From Carpediemonas membranifera (taxonomy: Eukaryota > Fornicata), in assembly GCA_019828565.1 (NCBI GenBank), contig JAHDYR010000013.1:1-64000 (forward strand): DNA of 64,000 nucleotides, read 5' to 3'. Positions 7,878 to 18,308 of the stretch are shown here, piece after piece (position 1 is the stretch's first letter; each line of letters begins with the position of its first letter). Made by a program: the position numbers and the translations under genes. The notes below the pieces were generated by a model that saw only the letters and a list, made by a program, of their open reading frames with translations, had not been told where the DNA came from and did no database searches.

Positions 7878-9101
7878 TCAGCGGTAACTGGTGACGAACC
7901 CGACGCTGAACACCACAAATAGGAAAATGGCAACACCCGAGCTGATGTTGTAGATGAAGTTGCGGACCGCGATCCTCTTCTTGACCGCAGGAGACCGTAT
8001 CAGAGTCATGGTGTCAGATATAAACCCGGCAAACGAAGACTCGGACCCACAGAAATCTGATATGAACCTCTGGCATATGATGGCGAACAGCCTGGTGTCG
8101 CCGCCCGGGAAGTAGTGTCTGTACAGCAGGATATTATGTGCTGTCCCAATCAGGATACACGAGAGGATGTTCACCCGGAATGTGCCCCAGTGGACGTTGG
8201 ACTTGACCGGATTCGACCCCAAGTACTTGCCGACAAAGGCCCCGGACACGTTCCACATGCATGAGATAAGGAAGGTGTCGACGAGCTCGCGGTTGTCCTT
8301 GGGGGCGCCGGCGATGTACCAAGAGACCGGGATGACGTGGAACAGAATCAGATTGGTCGCGGGGATGACGTAGATCAGCAGAAGGAGTGCTATCTGCCGC
8401 TTCTTCGGCCACGGGCTCACATGCCGGTCCCGCTTGTCGATCTGCACGGCGAGGTGCTCGTTGAGCTTCACCTGGTCGGTCGAGGACAGGTTCCCGAACA
8501 CCCGCCCCTGTCTGGCCCGGACCTGCTGCCGCGCCCCCACGGTGTCCAGGGAAAACATCGCCACGTCCGTCGCCTCGAGGTCCCGGTCCATCTGGAACCT
8601 GAGCCGGCGGTCGTGGTTGTCGAGCTTCTCCAGACTCTCGGCCAGCGACTTTGATGCGGAGGGCTTATACTTGAGTGCGGCCCACCGCCCGATGTAGTAG
8701 ACGAGGAAGGCGAGGACGCAGGTCCCGACAAGGTTCAGGGGTGAGGTCCAGGGGTAGCCGAGGTACAGCAGGCGGTAGGTGTCCTCGATCATGTTGCCGA
8801 ACGTAGTGAATACCGAGCAGAAGGCGCCCGAAGCCGCGGAGTACATGATATACGTCTGGAAGTATTGGTAGCGGACCTCCTCGAACGCCGATATGTAGCC
8901 ATTGATGCCAGCACCTATCACATTTTCAGCAATACTGGTGAGATTCATGTCGAGGAGGTAGATGTTGGGCAGCCAGAAGACAATCGTCGCGGCCAGAAGA
9001 GCCATGCCGAGCTCCCAAATGAAAATAGAAATTTCAGTGAACATACGCTCTGAGAGACCTAATGGAAGGCTCCGGAAGTTCACATTGGCTTTGTCTCCCA
9101 T
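7878..9101 (-). CDS. FEX: Eukaryotic fluoride export channel (FEX, two CrcB domains)
   Basis: The 407-residue protein has two halves, each with four hydrophobic segments and the CrcB/Fluc signatures. The first half has NVIGAGINGY and CSVFTTFGN (residues about 60-103); the second has NVSGAFVGKYLG, GTFRVNILSCILIGTA and CGSESSFAGFISD. A charged linker (about 150-225) joins them. FEX proteins are plasma-membrane fluoride channels that remove toxic fluoride as a fused pseudo-dimer. I chose the ATG at 9101; the frame extends further up only through a non-ATG start. The gene diverges from RPB10 across a 189-bp spacer. FEX is a confident family call; transport was not shown here. Confidence 0.85.
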   Translation of the reverse strand: MGDKANVNFRSLPLGLSERMFTEISIFIWELGMALLAATIVFWLPNIYLLDMNLTSIAENVIGAGINGYISAFEEVRYQYFQTYIMYSAASGAFCSVFTTFGNMIEDTYRLLYLGYPWTSPLNLVGTCVLAFLVYYIGRWAALKYKPSASKSLAESLEKLDNHDRRLRFQMDRDLEATDVAMFSLDTVGARQQVRARQGRVFGNLSSTDQVKLNEHLAVQIDKRDRHVSPWPKKRQIALLLLIYVIPATNLILFHVIPVSWYIAGAPKDNRELVDTFLISCMWNVSGAFVGKYLGSNPVKSNVHWGTFRVNILSCILIGTAHNILLYRHYFPGGDTRLFAIICQRFISDFCGSESSFAGFISDTMTLIRSPAVKKRIAVRNFIYNISSGVAIFLFVVFSVGFVTSYR

Positions 9102-9290
9102 TCTCTCAGCCGGTCGAGATGATCTTTGTCGAGCAGAATATGACCCAGCCCATTTTCGGGCAGTTGGCACCAACTCCCAGATATATGCACCATGCCAGGC
9201 CGGGACTCGGCATTTAATACGGCTAGGGCTGCGTCCATGCTCTGTTTAGTTTTTTCGTGAAAAAAAGCAGAGACGGGCTTGAAAGGCTTA

Positions 9291-9503
9291 ATGATCATTC
9301 CAGTGCGGTGTTTCACATGCGGCAAGGTTATTGCGAACCTATGGGAGCCATATCAGAGGCTTCTCGCAGAGAACGTCTCCGCTGCGGAAGCTCTTGATCA
9401 GCTTGGCTGCAACCGGTACTGCTGCCGTCGTATGCTCCTCACACATGTCGATCTGATCGACAATTTGCTCGCATACAACATCCACGCTCATGTAGAGCAG
9501 TAG
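9291..9503 (+). CDS. RPB10: RNA polymerase I/II/III shared subunit RPABC5 (Rpb10)
   Basis: The 70-residue protein starts [13 protein letters not shown], the near-invariant Rpb10 N-terminus, and carries the CX2C and CC zinc ligands ([13 protein letters not shown]) followed by [13 protein letters not shown]. Rpb10 is a small zinc-binding assembly subunit common to the three nuclear RNA polymerases. The length matches the family (about 65-70). The start is set by the conserved MIIPVRC. It shares an upstream region with the divergent FEX gene. Confidence 0.97.
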   Translation: MIIPVRCFTCGKVIANLWEPYQRLLAENVSAAEALDQLGCNRYCCRRMLLTHVDLIDNLLAYNIHAHVEQ

Positions 9504-9734
9504 AATGACCCGCGGATTTGCACTGTATTAAATCGCGCCGTTTCCCCTTGTTGATGTGTGACCGTCTGACGGCGATGAGATGAAAGCACGCATGGTTCTC
9601 AAAACACGCCAGACATGGAAAGCCAGACTCGCCGTCTCCTTCAACCGAAACATGGCGCCAGCCACCTTCCCTGATCAATCCCAGAAGACTCTGCTCGGGA
9701 TGTCAGGCTGCCAATAAACCATAAAGCCAGCAAT

Positions 9735-11405
9735 TTACAACGTGTTCATCCCGCGGACGTCCATGCCCTGCGTGTCCATGCCCGCCGCCTGCTCCTGGGC
9801 CGCCCGCTGTCCCCGGCCGGCAGAGGGGGTGGTCCCGGAGATGACGTCGTCGATACGAAGGAGGTGGGTGGCGTTCTCCACGGCCGTCTTGACGCACTGG
9901 AGTCGGACGGACATGGGGTCCCAGATGTTGGCCACAGCCATGTCCTGTAGCTTGCCGGTGTAGCCGTCCACGCCCCAGGTCTCCATGCCGGGCTTGTTGT
10001 GCATCGAGCGGAGCTCAGTCACGACGCGGATGACCTCAGCGCCGCAGTTTTGGGCGAGCGTGCGCGGGATGACCTCGAACGACGAGGCTAGGGCCGCATA
10101 CGCCTTCTGCTCGAGCCCAGTGATCTTTTGGGAGCACTTGGCGAGGTGGGTGGCGAGGGCCATCTCGTATGCGCCGCCGCCGGGCAGCAGACGGGGGTCG
10201 ATGATGATGTTACGGGCAACGTTCATGGCGTCGGCAAGGTTGCGCTCAATCTCGTTCAGGACGTCCTTGCTGGCGCCGCGGAGCAGGATGGAGCAGGCCT
10301 TGGGCTGGACTGGGACGTCCTCGTCCTGCGTGATGAACGTGAAGTACTCATCGCCGATCTTCTTGATTTCAAAGGTGCTGGCGGTGCCGACGTCCGACGC
10401 CTTGATGTCCTCCATGCGGTGGACAACAGTGGCGCCCGTTACGCGGGCCACACGGTGCAGGTCGGTCTTCCGGAGCCGGCGGATGCATGAAACGCCGTGA
10501 CGAGCAAAGATCTCCTGAGCCTCGTCGTCCAGCCCCTTCTCGGTGATGACCACGGAGGGGTTGACGGCGAGGATGGCCGAGCACTGCTTCTGGACCCACT
10601 CCCGCTCGAGCTTGAGGAACTTGGTGTAGTCCTCGCCCTTGGAGACGTCGATCTCGAGGGTTGACTCGGCCTTCTTGTACTCGAACGAAGAGTCCAGAAG
10701 AACAACACGGGCGTCGCGCTTGAAGCGGTCCATGCCGGCGTGGACGACGTCCTTGTTGATCATGACGCCGTTGAGCACTTGGCAGTCCTCCACGGCGCCG
10801 CCAGGGATCTTCTCGACCTTAGCATAGCGCTTGATGTCGATCTCGGGAGTCGCCTGGCCCTCCTTGGTGATGGCAACGGTGCGGACAGCCTTCAGCGCGA
10901 GGTTGCAGACGAGGTCGCTCCAGGACTTGACAAACTTGGTGCCGACAGTGCTCTTGATGACAGTGCGAATCTCATCGTCGTCGGTTGTGTCGATCGTCTT
11001 GGTAAGAGTCTTTGTGTGAGCAACGGCCTCCTCGAGAGCCTTGTAGTAGCCGCTAATCACGGTTGTAGGGTGAAGATGGTCTACCTCGAGCAGGCGGCGA
11101 GAGACAGCAAGCGCCTCACCAGCCAGGATGATCACAGCAGTCGTGCCATCGCCAGCGCTGTCATCCTGAGATCTGGAGATCTCTAGCATGAGCTTGGCAG
11201 CAGGATGCGAGACATCGATCTCACGAAGAATAGCGTTACCATCGTTGGTCATGACAATACCGCCCATGGGGTCCAGGATCATCTTGAGAGCTGCAGAGGG
11301 CCCGAGAGTTGTCCTGATCACGTCAGCAACAGCCTTAGCGGCCTGAATGTTACCATTGTTCTTTTGGCGCATCGCGCTGCTGTTCAACACAATAACGTTC
11401 TCCAT
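9735..11405 (-). CDS. CCT3: T-complex protein 1 subunit gamma (CCT3)
   Basis: The 556-residue group II chaperonin has NGNIQAAKAVADVIRTTLGP, MLDPMGGIVMTNDG-type and GDGTT ATP-site motifs (residues 85-89), matching the gamma subunit. CCT folds actin, tubulin and other proteins in an eight-subunit double ring in the cytosol. The start MENVIVLN is preferred. The frame extends 13 codons further up, but those codons (MCSLSSL...) encode the promoter motif at 11433-11440 and are very probably untranslated. The stop TAA is embedded in TTGTAAAT, which may double as the polyadenylation signal. Strong C-ending codon use suggests high expression. Confidence 0.96.
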   Translation of the reverse strand: MENVIVLNSSAMRQKNNGNIQAAKAVADVIRTTLGPSAALKMILDPMGGIVMTNDGNAILREIDVSHPAAKLMLEISRSQDDSAGDGTTAVIILAGEALAVSRRLLEVDHLHPTTVISGYYKALEEAVAHTKTLTKTIDTTDDDEIRTVIKSTVGTKFVKSWSDLVCNLALKAVRTVAITKEGQATPEIDIKRYAKVEKIPGGAVEDCQVLNGVMINKDVVHAGMDRFKRDARVVLLDSSFEYKKAESTLEIDVSKGEDYTKFLKLEREWVQKQCSAILAVNPSVVITEKGLDDEAQEIFARHGVSCIRRLRKTDLHRVARVTGATVVHRMEDIKASDVGTASTFEIKKIGDEYFTFITQDEDVPVQPKACSILLRGASKDVLNEIERNLADAMNVARNIIIDPRLLPGGGAYEMALATHLAKCSQKITGLEQKAYAALASSFEVIPRTLAQNCGAEVIRVVTELRSMHNKPGMETWGVDGYTGKLQDMAVANIWDPMSVRLQCVKTAVENATHLLRIDDVISGTTPSAGRGQRAAQEQAAGMDTQGMDVRGMNTL

Positions 11406-11432
11406 TACTGCGATCACACCTTGCAAGCTAGA

Positions 11433-11440
11433 TAAACTGC
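11433..11440 (-). promoter_or_regulatory. Core promoter motif of CCT3
   Basis: GCAGTTTA on the minus strand (TAAACTGC on plus) lies 28 nt upstream of the CCT3 ATG. It is one of the repeated motif copies described under the findings. Confidence 0.6.
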
Positions 11441-11673
11441 ACATCGATCAATGATCGCCCATCGGCGAGGAACCGTGATTTGATCCATAGTCCACTCAAT
11501 GAGCCATATCCTCCCTATTGACGTCGTTTCAGCTACTTCTGGGTCCTGATAGCCGCAAGGGACGCTGTTCACCGACAGCCTTGGCCTCGTCGTCGAGACC
11601 TCGTCGACCCCTGGCCAGTTGAAATGTTTATATGTAACACGGACATGCAGCAATAAATACGTAAACTAACCCT

Positions 11674-13608
11674 CTACAGCCTATTGTTCTCCACGACGAC
11701 CTTCCTCGAGGGCGGTGGGACGGGCGGGCCCTTCAAGGGGTGTACCTCAGCGGGCACGCACGTCGCCAGCTTCACCAGTCTCGCATTGAATAGGACGCTC
11801 GAGATGGTCGCCACGCCGAGCCTTCCGTCCTGTGCCAGCCCCAGCTTCTTCTGCAGCCGCCGCACCTCGACGGACAACGCCGCGACCTCACTCTCCTCGG
11901 TAACGGGGTCCGGGAAGGCCGCCCCGAGGAGCTCAGCCGACCTCTTCAGCAGGGAGATGAGGTGTTCAGCCTGCAGCATCATCCGCCGGATCACAGGGAG
12001 GTCCCGGCCGACAACGCGGACCGAGTTGTCGTCGATCTCGTCCAGGATCTGTGCCAGTCGCCTGCACCCCCGCAGTGTGACGCCTGTGACGTGGTCGTGG
12101 GCCGGTAAGATCGGGGAGTAGGCGTCCAGAGCCTGCATCGCAAGGTGGAAGCGCTTGATGGCCACCCCAGACGGGATGGGCCCGGGGCTGTCGGCTGGGT
12201 CATCGAGCGTCAGGGCCCCCATCCAGCGGCCGTCGTTCAGTGTCTGGACCCGCAGGATGGCCTGTGGCAGGGTCTCGTTGGGCAGCAGGGCGTGGGCGTA
12301 CTCCTCGTGGTCGGGGCTGAGCAGCTGGATGCGGCCGGCGAGGGCGGTCTCGCCTGGTGTCCTGACGAGCAACGGCGTCATTACCCGTGTCTGGACGGTG
12401 AACCAGGACACGAGCAGCTCCTTGAGGGCCTGTGGGGCGTCGCCGTCGACCGAGAGAGGGTGGACCTCTGTCTCCGCGTTGGCGTCCTCCCGCAGCACCA
12501 CGGTTGGCACCCTGGATGTGTCGAGCAGGGCGTCCTCGAGCACGAAGGGGGCGTACCCGGCCAGCAGAAAGGGCGACCCAATGTGGAGCTGGGGGCAGCG
12601 TTGGATGAGGGGCAGCAGGCGGGTCGGGTCGGCGACGAGAAAGGGGTGCTCGCACTCGCAGTCCGCGTTGGTCACTGGAATGTCTGAGTCCGTCAAGTTC
12701 TTGATGTAGTTGGCCGCCAGTTGGACGGACGTGAAGTAGTACCCGGACTGGCCGTGGAGTAGCTCGGGGTTCGCGAAGTTCGATATGAAGTTCAGGATCG
12801 TCAGAAGGCTCGGAATCCTCGCCTTGAGGACGACGTAGATCCAGATGTCCACAAACTGGTCGCCCCCTACGATGGCGTTGGGATTTCTCTCGGCGATCTC
12901 CGTATAAATCATCTGGGCCGCGCTGAGGATGATCTGCATCTTGCGGGACGGCATCTGGGAGAATATGATGCTCTTGAGCGTTGCTATCGCTCTGTGGAAC
13001 GGCACGCGGTCCGTGATCTGCAGCTCGGGGTCGATCCGCAGCTGAGATTGCGTCAGAGCAGAGTACCGCTCGCACTGGGCGATCAGCTGGGCGTCCTCCT
13101 CCTTGTTGTCCTCCTCGGCGTACTCCATGGCCTTCTTGTGGATCAGTGGGAACACGGTCGCCTCGATGGCGAAGTCGAGCTCCGTGGGCGGGAACCCGAC
13201 GAGCTCGGGGATCTTCTCGAGCATGTAGTGCCGCAGACTGACTATAAACTGGTAAACATGGATATCACGGCCCGTGTTGAAGCGGGTGACGTAGTTCTCG
13301 AGGATCCGGGAGGACGAAGAGCCTGTGTCCAGGAGGATGCGCTGGGCAAGGGAGAACGAGCGGTCCTGGTTGCCAAATAAGTACTGGCTACTGAATATGG
13401 ACTCGCTGATCACGCCAACACCTTTGGCGAGGAGGCCAGCGGTGTTTCTCTTCACATCTATGTGCAGGCGCGTTGAATTGCGCTTCATCAGGGTTATAGT
13501 CTCATAAGAGACACTGACAGGCGTATCCGCTGCCATAGAATGCGCTGCAAGCGAGCCTTGCAGCGACATGGCTCGTTTTCGTTCGTGATGCAATTTGTTA
13601 CGTGGCAT
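11674..13608 (-). CDS. VPS9-domain protein, probable Rab5-family exchange factor
   Basis: The 644-residue frame has a VPS9 domain at about residues 143-305: a helical lead-in, then PSRKMQIILSAAQMIYTEI, DQFVDIWIYVVLKARIP, NFISNFANPELL and GYYFTSVQLAANYI. VPS9 domains catalyse GDP/GTP exchange on Rab5/Vps21-type GTPases in endocytic traffic. The C-terminal 340 residues are not recognised and end in a possible coiled coil (VAALSVEVRRLQKKLGL). The start may be the ATG at 13608 or one at 13569 (MSLQGSL). No other domain was seen. Confidence 0.85.
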   Translation of the reverse strand: MPRNKLHHERKRAMSLQGSLAAHSMAADTPVSVSYETITLMKRNSTRLHIDVKRNTAGLLAKGVGVISESIFSSQYLFGNQDRSFSLAQRILLDTGSSSSRILENYVTRFNTGRDIHVYQFIVSLRHYMLEKIPELVGFPPTELDFAIEATVFPLIHKKAMEYAEEDNKEEDAQLIAQCERYSALTQSQLRIDPELQITDRVPFHRAIATLKSIIFSQMPSRKMQIILSAAQMIYTEIAERNPNAIVGGDQFVDIWIYVVLKARIPSLLTILNFISNFANPELLHGQSGYYFTSVQLAANYIKNLTDSDIPVTNADCECEHPFLVADPTRLLPLIQRCPQLHIGSPFLLAGYAPFVLEDALLDTSRVPTVVLREDANAETEVHPLSVDGDAPQALKELLVSWFTVQTRVMTPLLVRTPGETALAGRIQLLSPDHEEYAHALLPNETLPQAILRVQTLNDGRWMGALTLDDPADSPGPIPSGVAIKRFHLAMQALDAYSPILPAHDHVTGVTLRGCRRLAQILDEIDDNSVRVVGRDLPVIRRMMLQAEHLISLLKRSAELLGAAFPDPVTEESEVAALSVEVRRLQKKLGLAQDGRLGVATISSVLFNARLVKLATCVPAEVHPLKGPPVPPPSRKVVVENNRL

Positions 13609-13668
13609 GTAACAGCATAAATCAGCCCCAACGGACGATTTGGCCTGCCATTTACCAGTCCAAGCGCT

Positions 13669-15690
13669 CTACCCCCGCCTCTTGGTCCGCCTCACCTCCA
13701 CCTCCTGCACGGCATCCTGAGTCGGCCCCGACTCCAGCACTGTCGACAGCGGCAGAATCTCCCGCACGAGGGCACTGAACTCAGACCAGTACGCCGGCAT
13801 CAGGTGCTCCTGCTTCTCTTTGCCGTCTCTAGACACCACCAGCGGACACGGATCGACTGAGGCCAGGTCCTGGTCGAGTGCCGCCTCCCGCCCCGGCCAC
13901 GCGTCGACAGCAGCATCGGCCATGATCAGGTGCTGCGTGCACTCCCGTATAGTCCTGGTGCCGTCCCAGACCACTCTGCACGCGGCCCGCTGGCTTTCAG
14001 TCGGCCCACACAGGAGCACGCCGGACACGACCGCGGGGGCACATCGGACTGACGACCCACCGCGGCCATCCAGCGCCATCTGGTACGCCATTAGCGCCCT
14101 GTCCGTCGCCCCCGCGCTGCCATGGAGATGGAGGGACGCCGCGGCGAGGAACGTGCCATGCCGGGTCACCCCGATTGCCGGGACTGTCTCGCGGTCAAAG
14201 CCGGCCTGATAGCGCGTCATCGCTGATGAAAGACTGATCTTGTCGATATTCCAGATATTATGGTGAATCTGCCGGAGATCTGGAGGGAGATATTGAGCTA
14301 ATCCTGGGACCAGTCGGGGTGCCAGACCCCAGAAACTCTGCAGTGCCGAGCTGGGGCTGGCCTTACGGAGCAGCTCATTAAGACAGTGTCGCCGAAATAT
14401 GACAATATCTGGAGATTCTGCACCCGTATCTATAGATTGAGGATACGATAAAAATACCAGCACCAGACAGATCAGAGGATCTGTGTCACAAACCTCCAGA
14501 TACCCCAGTAAATTGACCTCCAGCCCAGCCCACTCATCGCCCAGGCGGCGGGGCGGGTTCGTCACCCAGGCCGTGGCGACCGGGTCGTGGAGTACGATAA
14601 GGGCCGTGAGCAGGGCGGCCAGGGTGTCTCTGACCCTGTCTACAGCCCATCGCCCCCCCTCGCCTCCGCCCCTCGCGGCCAGGTCTCCATGAGCAGCGGT
14701 GAGGAACCGGACGAGGGCGGCGCAGCAGAGGGCGAAGTCGGGGTTGAGCGGGGTCAGATGGAAGAGTAGGGGGGCGGGAGACGCCGGGGTGGCCTCAACG
14801 GCAGCAATGACGGTGGCGACGGAGGAGAGGGTCAGTGTGTGGAGCAGCTGGAACAGCATGAGACCGTTGGCTCCGTCATCGGCAAGGAGTGTGTCCCAGA
14901 ACACACCGGGCAGGGCCAGTGCAGGGCCCGTGGCGATGGCGCCACACAGCAGGCTCACTACGGTGAACTGGTCGACGTAGTCCTGGCCAAACAGTGATGG
15001 CGCCGGGTCGTCGCTACCGTACTTGCGGCCCTCACCAGGGAACACGTCCGGGTGCTGCTGCATGGCCCGTTGGAAGGCGGCGATGTGCTGCAGGAGGGTG
15101 GCGGCGAGCAGGGCGGGGTTCCGGGCCGGGGGGAGCACAGACGGCCCGGGGAGGTCGGGCATGTCTCGCAGGGCGTCCCTGAAATCCTCGATCGCTGGGG
15201 GAAGGCTCTCCTCGTCGTCGTCGATGAAGAAGTCCATGGTTGGCGTACCCTCTTCGTCGATGAAGGAGGCGAGCGAGTCGAAGGATGATTCGGACAGAAA
15301 CGACGCGTCGCTGTAGCTCTCATAGCTTCCAGAATCGGTACTGCTGCTGTTTTCGACGTGGAGGCGCTCGTATGCGTCGCTGAATATGCCATCGTCTCTG
15401 GAGAGCACAGCACCGACCTCCAGAACATAGTCTAGCGCTGCAGCGCCCATAACTGACGTTGGATAAAGGCTATTGATGAACTGGGCATGCTCTGTTTGTT
15501 TTGGCCGGCTTTTCAGGTGCCGCATCACCACACACACATCACCACAGTCGGAGTCGACGGTGAACTGGCAGGGCGTGGGACGACAGAGCGACAGAGGGCT
15601 CCAACACAGCTCTTTCCTGTATACTCGCCCGGTGTCCCATGATGCGCCGTTCTCCCCCCAATTCTTACCGCCATTGATCATATTTATCAC
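13669..15690 (-). CDS. Hypothetical 673-aa protein
   Basis: I do not recognise this protein. It has a Ser/Asp-rich segment (SSSTDSGSYESYSD, then FIDEEGTP and FIDDDEESLPP) at about residues 110-165, followed by a long alpha-helical, Leu/Ala-rich region with no obvious membrane helices, and it ends in a basic VRRTKRRG. The true start is uncertain: the first 55 codons look like non-coding leader (Cys and Trp-rich), and MRHLKSRPK (ATG at about 15525) is a plausible alternative. It sits tail to tail with nothing; the next gene on the same strand ends 9 bp upstream of its ORF start, so its promoter would lie inside that gene's 3' end unless the downstream start is used. Confidence 0.6.
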   Translation of the reverse strand: MINMINGGKNWGENGASWDTGRVYRKELCWSPLSLCRPTPCQFTVDSDCGDVCVVMRHLKSRPKQTEHAQFINSLYPTSVMGAAALDYVLEVGAVLSRDDGIFSDAYERLHVENSSSTDSGSYESYSDASFLSESSFDSLASFIDEEGTPTMDFFIDDDEESLPPAIEDFRDALRDMPDLPGPSVLPPARNPALLAATLLQHIAAFQRAMQQHPDVFPGEGRKYGSDDPAPSLFGQDYVDQFTVVSLLCGAIATGPALALPGVFWDTLLADDGANGLMLFQLLHTLTLSSVATVIAAVEATPASPAPLLFHLTPLNPDFALCCAALVRFLTAAHGDLAARGGGEGGRWAVDRVRDTLAALLTALIVLHDPVATAWVTNPPRRLGDEWAGLEVNLLGYLEVCDTDPLICLVLVFLSYPQSIDTGAESPDIVIFRRHCLNELLRKASPSSALQSFWGLAPRLVPGLAQYLPPDLRQIHHNIWNIDKISLSSAMTRYQAGFDRETVPAIGVTRHGTFLAAASLHLHGSAGATDRALMAYQMALDGRGGSSVRCAPAVVSGVLLCGPTESQRAACRVVWDGTRTIRECTQHLIMADAAVDAWPGREAALDQDLASVDPCPLVVSRDGKEKQEHLMPAYWSEFSALVREILPLSTVLESGPTQDAVQEVEVRRTKRRG

Positions 15691-15698
15691 GCTACACT

Positions 15699-18036
15699 CT
15701 AAATAGTGTCATACGTCAGCGTCGACCCCTGGTCAAGCATCGCACCGCCCTCGAGGTCGCCATCAAGGGTGTCGTAACCAGTCTTGCCAGCAGCGGCGCC
15801 CATGAGGTTCTTGTGGAGGCCGGTGAGGTAGACGAAGATGGCCGCACCGCCCACAGCAATGACGACGGCGACACACGTGCCGACGCAGAGCAGGGCGGTT
15901 AGGGGCAGGAGGACGGCAGTGGCGAAGAATAGCACCCACTCGATGAAGCCGCGGACGTCGGCACCGAACGACTTGGAGTGGTCGTCGTCGCCCTTGATGA
16001 CGGGCTGGACGGTGAACGTGACGGGGTCCGAGACGTCTCTGTTGTAGAAGATGAGCTTGAACCGGACCTCGTCAGGGGAGGCGAACTTAGACTGCGGGTA
16101 CGCGATGAGGAAGCGGACAGAGCCGTCGGGGGCCGACGAGAATGTGCCGTACGTGTTCTCCTCGATGCGGGGGTGGGACAGCGAGACGAGCTCGACGCTG
16201 TGGGCATACGTGTCCGCCTGGTGGTCTCTGGTGATGCGGACGTTGACGGGCTTCGAGCCGGCCTTGGCGGTGAACTCGCTGACGAACATGTCGCCGGGCT
16301 GGACGGTGACGGTGGCCGTGCCGTTGGTCTCGAGGGCGTGGAGGTTGGACTTGATGGCCGCACAGTCGTATGCCGAGTCGTAGTTGCCCGTGCACTTGCA
16401 CACACCGGTGGCGGGGTCAACAACGCCGTGGTCGTTGCAGTCGAGCTCCGCCCCGTAGCTGATGCCGAGTGAGACCGACTGTGTCGTGAAGACTGTGGCG
16501 TACAGCGCCCCATCGGGGTTGTACGCCATGTCGTATGGCCGGATGGTGATGTCGTCCTCGGGGGTGACCGACGTCAGCATGACAGTCGTGTACGACGACC
16601 CCATGGACCGGCTGGGGTCTGCGGTGTTGAAAGGGGACCGGGAGAAGACGATGTCACAGTGTGCGCCGGTGGCCAGGGCGCTGTTGGCGTTGAGCTTGAC
16701 CCTCAGGGCGGGGCGGCGGGTCGAGTCGTACGAGAGCTTGTACACTGCCACGGGGACGTTGACGTCAGTGCCGGCGTGGATGGTGTGGGAGGCAGTGTCC
16801 TGGGCCTGCAGCGTCACGATCTTCTGGCCGCAGGTTGGGCCGGCGTACCCCACGGGGCAGATAGTGTACGTCGCCTCGAACACGGCGGTGACGCCGACAG
16901 TGTCGCTCTTGACGTGCACCCAGTACTTGCCGGACTCCAGCTCGAGCTGGTTGTACGTCGACCCGTCGAGCTCGATGGTCTCCTGGGCGCTGTCGATGGT
17001 GGTGTAGGCGAGGGTGGGGTTGGGGAGCCAGCCCGTGCAGTCGCCGTTCTTGTCCTCAATGCAGGGCTGCAGGGCATACTTGACAGAGTTGGTCCGGGTC
17101 ACGGCGGAGAACACGAAGTTGGCCGTGGACGTGAATACGAGGTTGGTGGTGGGGATGTCGATGTGGAGGAAGTACTCCTGGTACGTCGAGAAGTCCAGGT
17201 TGACGGGCGTGTTGGCCGCCACGGCAAGGATCTGGTTGGTGTTGATGTAGCTCACGGTCGCGGCGAGGTTCACAGTCGCCTGGGCGTGGTTCTTGACTTG
17301 GCCGAAGACGAACGTCGTCCCGCTCTGCAGCGTGAGGGTATACGGCAGCGTCCGCACCTTGATGGGGAAGACCATGGTGCCGTCCACGTCGGAGAGGTAG
17401 AGGTTGCCGGCCAGGGTGCTGTCGCCCGTGATGGTGAGTGTCCTGGCCTGGTTGTCGACAGACTGGTCGATCTTCAGAGCAAAGTAGCCGACATCGGACT
17501 GTGCAATGCCGTCGCCGATGGCAAGCTGGATGGTCTTGGAGCCGGCGGCCGAGAAGTCATAGCTGGGCACGCCGGTGAGGTCGGCGCGGACCTGGATCTT
17601 GCTCGTCTTGGTGGCAAAGACGATGACGTACCCCGTGGTCATGATGTCGGGGGAGGCGTAGGCGTAGGGGGTGAAGTGGGTCATGTCCACCGAGTTCTTG
17701 GCGATGGTACGGCGGTTCATGAGGGCGTTGTCGATAGACGGGAAGGGCGCCACGGTCGTATAGTCGTAGACTTCGATGCTGTTGTCCAACGCCTTGACAT
17801 CAATGCGAGCAACATGCTCCGTGTCTGCCTATGTTAGAAAATGGATGGTAACGAACCTTGATGGCGAACAAGTAGTAATTGTTCGGCTTGACAGTGATAT
17901 CCTGCCAGCCCTTGTCCACAATCCGCTCCATGGGATAAAAGTCGGTGGCATACGTGCTTGCAAGGCATGCAGACACCAACAAAAGAGCGAGAAGCGCTAC
18001 TTTCGCGAGCATTTGGGTGGTGGGAAATGACTCCAC
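15699..18036 (-). CDS. Type I membrane protein with signal peptide and EGF-like motif, one 28-nt intron
   Basis: Exons are 18036-17857 (from ATG 18036, or more likely ATG 18012) and 17828-15699. Splicing the 28-nt intron (GTTCGT...CTAACATAG) keeps the frame open. A signal peptide (MLAKVALLALLLVSACLA) is followed by a large beta-rich ectodomain. CPVGYAGPTCGQ and a Cys-rich CNDHGVVDPATGVCKCTGNY resemble EGF/tenascin-type modules. A single transmembrane helix near the C-terminus (WVLFFATAVLLPLTALLCVG) leaves a short cytoplasmic tail. It is probably a surface or secretory-pathway protein. No close family was recognised. The intron was found from frame continuity and splice motifs. Confidence 0.8.
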
Positions 18037-18308
18037 GTGAGTCGAAACGATCTCAAGAGATGGAGACGGATTCTGACTGGCGCCGGAGCGGGGAACGGTG
18101 AAAGAGAGCGGCCCTAGTGTGATGAGGGTAGATTAGTGCTGAAATCTGACTGCAGATTTTCTCAGCCAATCGTCTTCCAGGATGATCTCACATCCACTTT
18201 CTGACCACCGCACATTGCTATCGATGCTAGTATACATAATGGCATCACCATGCGACCATACAAACGTCAATAAACAGAGACCCGCCTACCTGGTGCTTTA
18301 CTAGTGGC

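Noticed and set aside
9080-9325. 82-codon minus ORF between FEX and RPB10
   Set aside because: It overlaps both gene starts and the shared promoter, with no motif or coding composition.
11405-11444. Upstream in-frame starts for CCT3 and NSF (MCSL...)
   Set aside because: The extra codons encode the shared promoter motif and have no counterpart in the protein families.
16659-17837. 392-codon plus-strand ORF opposite the EGF-type membrane protein, and a 517-codon one opposite NSF (18663-20216)
   Set aside because: Both mirror high-GC coding sequence, with Gly/Val/Asp/Leu monotony and no motifs.
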